From NCBI GenBank assembly GCA_963933885.1, contig CAWVWF010000167.1, positions 1 through 7,833 of the forward strand: a DNA stretch of 7,833 nt, given 5' to 3'. The position numbers were made by a program, and so were the translations under genes. This stretch comes from CAWVWF01 sp963933885 (lineage in GTDB: Bacteria; Bacteroidota; Bacteroidia; Flavobacteriales_C; GCA-002722245). The notes below the pieces were generated by a model that worked only from the letters and a program-made list of their open reading frames with translations, did no database searches and was not told the DNA's origin. This document shows, in pieces, positions 4,734 through 7,833 of the stretch (its first letter is position 1; each line of letters opens with the position of its first letter).

Positions 4734-6971
4734 TTAAAAATCAATATCAACTCTTAGTTTAAAAGCAACAGGTTGGATGCGGTAGTGACTCGTTTTCTGG
4801 AACTCTACACGCTTGTTTAAGTCTTCATCTATCAATCCAAGAAGATTATAAGCAAAGAAGCTAGCTTTTAATTTATCGGTAATTTTGTATACATATCCAG
4901 CGTTTAAATAAGCAGAAGGTTTATGAGAAGTTGTTGCGTTGTCAGAAAGATCCCATGCAACGTGACTTGCTAAACTATCTCGGTTATAGTTAGCCATGTC
5001 TTCTGCACCTTTTAACTTCCATGTTATTTGAAGAGAAGTACTTAGAGACATTTTTTTATTTATTTTATGCTGGTAGAATAATTTTGTTAGATGATCAGGG
5101 AAACTACCGAAGCTGTTTCCGTAGCCATAAGCTGAAGCACTAACGTTATTTTTAATCTCCTCAACTTCAGAAAATTCACTGATTCGAACAAAGCTATGAG
5201 AGAATTGTCCATATCCTTTTGCTCCTTTATAGATGGCAGAAAGTTCTGCTCCATAATATTTTAAATTTCCGATCGGTTTAGAGATTTGGCTAGACCATGC
5301 AACTACATCATAATCGCTATAATAAACGCTAGGTCTTATTACTACTTTTTCATGTAAATGAATATCTCCGGATAACTCATAAAAGTTAATTGCTTCTACA
5401 GCACCATTTTCTTCTCCAGAAGCTAGGAATTCATATCTTAAATCAGCATCATCTTGACGCCTATTAGATCTTGAATATTGAAATCTCATTAAGTGATCAT
5501 CTTTTGATTTCCATACAATTGATGCTCTTGGGGAAACCATTATACCAGTATAGATATGCTTGTCAACTCTAACACCAGTTAATACATTGATGTTATCCCT
5601 TATTGAGTATTGAGCTTCACCAATTCCTGAAAGCATTAAAGTAGACCAGCTTTGGTTGTAAGCATTTACAGAATCTGATAACGTAATGTCATAACTATAT
5701 CCACTCATCCTAGGGTTTAATAACCAATTGTTTCCAGTTTCACCAAAAGCAGGTAAACCAAACTGTTCATATGAAAGTGCAGGTCCAATACCTATAGAGA
5801 GCTTATCCGATGTGTACTTTAGAATTACTCTGGAATAGAATTCGTTTTCTCTATTCTTCTTTGCTTTTCTAATCTTCTCAGATCTGTTTTGGATTCGATT
5901 GCTAAATTGATCGTAACTCAAACGTGCATCGATTCCCCAGTTTCTCCAATTGTTTTTGTAGCTGGTGAACGTTGTGATGTGCTTATATTGATAAGAGCTA
6001 GTATCAGTAGTTACATCATCTCGTTTAATAATATCTGGTTGAGAGGTTGAGAAATTCATTCCCCCGTTTGTATATCTAACCCAAGTAGACCAGTTTTTAT
6101 AATCCATTTGAAAATGAGCTTTATGTCTTGGTTGGTTGTGAAAAGAGGCGTTTAGATTATTGAGCGAATACGTTAATGGCTGATCTGCAATGATTGTATC
6201 GCCATTCCCATCAGCTTGATCAAAAGAAAACTTTGTTGGTGAATTTTCTTGAGATGCTCCTGTAGCGTAATCGCCTCCATAATATGCCGAAAAAGAGAAG
6301 TCGTCATTTAGCCTTTTAGAGTGTCTGAATTGTACATTTGTGAAATTATCAATTACACCTTGATTAACCTGAAATTCATTTGCTGCTCCTTTTGTCTTAC
6401 CGTCTTTAGTATAAATATTAATTACAGAACTTATAGCTCCGGCACCATATAGTGATGATTGAGGACTCTGAATAACTTCAATTCTTTCAATGTCATTTAG
6501 CATCGTTAGCAACCTTTCGGAAACGACACCAACTAAAGCTCTTCCATTCATGACTTTACCATTGACGAGTAGTAAAACCTTGTTGTTTCTGTCACTAATA
6601 ATACCCCTAACTCCAAGAGAATTACCTGTCCACCCCTTATACATCATTGTAAAACCAGGAACATAAATCTCTAGTAGTTCATCTAAGCTTCTAGCTCCAG
6701 ATAATTCAATGTCGGTTTGTGTTATTAATATAACAGGAACTGAAGGGAGTTTGTTTTTAACTTCTGTAAGTGTAGGAGATGATACTTTAATGTTTACAAG
6801 CTCAGTTAAGCTCATTGCATTGAAGTCTTCAATTGATAAAGGTTGAATAGTGTCGTTTTGAGCCATCACATTGATGTTCAGTACACATAAAAGAAATAAA
6901 ACTGTAATTAGTCTTAGCGCCTTTTTGAAAGAATGAAAGTTAACACTTTGAAAGTGATTAAAATACGCCAT
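4734..6971 (-). CDS. TonB-dependent outer-membrane receptor
   Basis: The 745-residue protein starts with a long signal peptide: a basic stretch (Lys17-Arg20), a hydrophobic core (LITVLFLLCVLNINV, 21-35) and a likely cut after Ala37 in 'VMA-QND'. The plug domain (about 65-190) has the standard patterns 'LPSVPVILITQTDI', 'SLDELLEIYVPGF', 'VRG' (121-123), 'VLLLVNG' (132-138) and 'IERIEVIQSP' then 'SSLYGAGAISSVINIYTKDG'. The rest is a beta-barrel of alternating polar and aromatic strands, ending in the usual terminal Phe (VDIDF). Such receptors import scarce ligands across the outer membrane using TonB energy; the substrate cannot be told. There is no N-terminal CarboxypepD_reg-like domain and no SusD gene, so it is not a classical SusC glycan importer. 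The segment 'FNAMSLTELVNIKVSSPTLT' (50-69) resembles the pre-plug region of the 'LEELLNVKV' group of receptors. It has its own promoter at 7009-7016. Confidence 0.94.
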   Translation of the reverse strand: MAYFNHFQSVNFHSFKKALRLITVLFLLCVLNINVMAQNDTIQPLSIEDFNAMSLTELVNIKVSSPTLTEVKNKLPSVPVILITQTDIELSGARSLDELLEIYVPGFTMMYKGWTGNSLGVRGIISDRNNKVLLLVNGKVMNGRALVGVVSERLLTMLNDIERIEVIQSPQSSLYGAGAISSVINIYTKDGKTKGAANEFQVNQGVIDNFTNVQFRHSKRLNDDFSFSAYYGGDYATGASQENSPTKFSFDQADGNGDTIIADQPLTYSLNNLNASFHNQPRHKAHFQMDYKNWSTWVRYTNGGMNFSTSQPDIIKRDDVTTDTSSYQYKHITTFTSYKNNWRNWGIDARLSYDQFSNRIQNRSEKIRKAKKNRENEFYSRVILKYTSDKLSIGIGPALSYEQFGLPAFGETGNNWLLNPRMSGYSYDITLSDSVNAYNQSWSTLMLSGIGEAQYSIRDNINVLTGVRVDKHIYTGIMVSPRASIVWKSKDDHLMRFQYSRSNRRQDDADLRYEFLASGEENGAVEAINFYELSGDIHLHEKVVIRPSVYYSDYDVVAWSSQISKPIGNLKYYGAELSAIYKGAKGYGQFSHSFVRISEFSEVEEIKNNVSASAYGYGNSFGSFPDHLTKLFYQHKINKKMSLSTSLQITWKLKGAEDMANYNRDSLASHVAWDLSDNATTSHKPSAYLNAGYVYKITDKLKASFFAYNLLGLIDEDLNKRVEFQKTSHYRIQPVAFKLRVDIDF

Positions 6972-7008
6972 TATTTTATTTATTATCTAAATCCTTATTA
7001 GGCGTCTA

Positions 7009-7038
7009 CAAAGATATAGCTGGTCAATTTCGTGTAAA
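7009..7038 (-). promoter_or_regulatory. Promoter of the TonB-dependent receptor gene
   Basis: On the minus strand TATCTTTG (7009-7016) is an exact TAnnTTTG -7 box. TTTAC (7034-7038) lies 17 bases upstream as a possible imperfect -33 element. Transcription would start near 7003, leaving a leader of about 30 bases to the ATG at 6971 and supporting that start. Confidence 0.55.
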
Positions 7039-7060
7039 GAGAGCAGTTTTATTACTATTA

Positions 7061-7076
7061 AACAAATTTCTTTGTT
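7061..7076. promoter_or_regulatory. Inverted repeat upstream of the receptor promoter, possible operator
   Basis: AACAAA-tttc-TTTGTT is a perfect 6-4-6 dyad about 45 bases upstream of the receptor -7 box, in the 204-base gap between the receptor and AlkB genes. Its position would suit an activator site, or a remote repressor site. The arms are short and AT-rich, so chance is possible. No known regulator consensus is recognised. Confidence 0.25.
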
Positions 7077-7175
7077 GCTAAATAATCTGTGATATTTAAC
7101 GCCGACAGTAAGTGATTGTAAATGATCTATTTGGTTTCTAATTTTTTTCTTAAAAATAAAAAAAATTGAGGAGAA

Positions 7176-7787
7176 TTATAAGTGATTTTCGCCGATCGTC
7201 CTAAAAGTTAAATTTATTCTAGGTGTCTTTACTTTTTTAGTAGGAGGTAAGGCATGAAGCCAATTTGTTTGTGTAGTTCCTTTCATTACTAATAAGCTCC
7301 CTCTTTCTAATACAATGGAAATGGATTGTTTAGTTTTTTTGTGTTTGAAAGAAAACTTTCGCTCTGCACCAAGGCTTAAGGAAGCAATTGCAGCTTCCTT
7401 TTTGAGATCCTTCTCTGCATCACTATGCCAAGCCATTCCTTCGTTTCCATCATGGTATAAGTTAAGTAAGCAGGCGTTAAAGGTTTCTCCAGTTTTTATT
7501 TCGATGATCTCTTTGAGTTCTAATAACTCTTTGGTCCAAGGTAGAGCTTGTTTTGTTGTATTGGAATAAGTGTATTTGAACGGTTCGTCCCCATACCACG
7601 CTACTGCTCGTTTCGTATGAATTAATTTACCGAAAATTATTGCTTTATCGTTTTCCCATTTGATAGTTTGAAGCAGATTGGTGAAATAGTTTTGGGCGTC
7701 TTGATTGCTTAGGGTTTTTCCATAGTAATTAACGTTTCCTTCATATGGAAGTAAGTTTGATGCTATGTTGTTATTGAATAAATCCAT
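7176..7787 (-). CDS. alkB: AlkB-family 2-oxoglutarate/Fe(II)-dependent dioxygenase
   Basis: The enzyme oxidatively removes methyl groups from damaged bases such as N1-methyladenine and N3-methylcytosine, using Fe(II), oxygen and 2-oxoglutarate. The 203-residue protein has the complete active site: 'NLYHDGNEGMAWHSD' (109-123) supplies the 2-oxoglutarate-contacting Asn109 and Tyr111 and the iron ligands His121 and Asp123; His178 in 'WLHALPP' is the third ligand; and 'RINLTFR' (190-196) is the AlkB R-x-N-x-T-x-R signature with Arg190 and Arg196. 'LSLGAERKFSFKHK' is the typical strand before it. Spacing and length look closer to the ALKBH2/ALKBH3-like branch than to E. coli AlkB, from recollection only. 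It is cytosolic. No -7 box lies in the 46 bases upstream that are visible, so the promoter may be outside the window. The symbol denotes the family, not proven orthology. Confidence 0.94.
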   Translation of the reverse strand: MDLFNNNIASNLLPYEGNVNYYGKTLSNQDAQNYFTNLLQTIKWENDKAIIFGKLIHTKRAVAWYGDEPFKYTYSNTTKQALPWTKELLELKEIIEIKTGETFNACLLNLYHDGNEGMAWHSDAEKDLKKEAAIASLSLGAERKFSFKHKKTKQSISIVLERGSLLVMKGTTQTNWLHALPPTKKVKTPRINLTFRTIGENHL

Positions 7788-7833
7788 TATTTATATTATT
7801 TGATTCGTTAGCCATTACGCCTAGCCCTTCGAC

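Noticed and set aside
4734..6971. SusC/RagA glycan importer of a polysaccharide utilisation locus
   Set aside because: The N-terminal CarboxypepD_reg-like domain is missing, the length of 745 is shorter than usual for SusC, and no SusD or glycoside hydrolase gene is adjacent.
7140..7167. AT-only inverted repeat (AATTTTTTT / AAAAAAATT) after the AlkB stop, considered as a terminator
   Set aside because: The stem has no G-C pairs and no U-tract follows in the minus-strand direction, so it does not meet intrinsic-terminator criteria; it may just be an A/T run.
7315..7569. 84-codon plus-strand reading frame inside AlkB
   Set aside because: It is antisense to the AlkB catalytic core, whose iron and 2-oxoglutarate residues are intact on the other strand.
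7808..7833. GC-richer edge sequence with repeated GGCTA, considered as an integron attC-like or other recombination site
   Set aside because: It does not match the RYYYAAC/GTTRRRY core sequences and is cut by the window edge, so no site can be supported.

Overview
The window is AT-rich, has no Shine-Dalgarno-like sites at its starts, and carries several matches to the Bacteroidetes -7 promoter box (TAnnTTTG). Together with the protein families (a TonB-dependent receptor, a CHASE hybrid kinase, a flavobacterial-looking YafY-type HTH), this points to a Bacteroidetes chromosome, most likely class Flavobacteriia. The placement is inferred from composition and motifs, not from a search.

Layout. 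(1) Positions 2-184 hold the C-terminal end of a basic helical protein, possibly Spy/CpxP-like. A strong bidirectional terminator (206-244) separates it from a convergent VOC-family (glyoxalase-like) gene (252-638, minus). (2) An intergenic region of about 190 bp leads into a large CHASE-domain hybrid histidine kinase (832-2943, plus). The -7 box at 792-799 argues for the start at 832 rather than the longer frame from 784. (3) Positions 2959-4721 form a small accessory-looking cluster. It has an acidic DUF4375/DMP19-like protein (minus), a WYL/YafY-type regulator cut off right after its HTH (3495-3674, minus), and a divergent protein with a DUF4274-like N-terminus and C-terminal ankyrin repeats (3843-4721, plus). 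(4) A TonB-dependent outer-membrane receptor (4734-6971, minus) converges on the ankyrin gene with 12 bp between stop codons. (5) An AlkB-family DNA/RNA repair dioxygenase (7176-7787, minus) ends the window.

Gene interplay. Most genes look like single-gene transcription units, each with its own candidate promoter, and several pairs are tightly convergent. There is no clear multi-gene operon. The hybrid kinase is an orphan with no response regulator or HPt gene next to it. The TonB receptor has no SusD or transporter partner here. The most unusual part is 2959-4721: a DNA-mimic-family protein, a bare DNA-binding domain with an intact-looking promoter, and a protein of a type often found as an antitoxin/immunity factor sit together. 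I see no toxin, nuclease, mobile-element gene, CRISPR array, tRNA or rRNA in the window. The evidence for a new system is therefore suggestive only.
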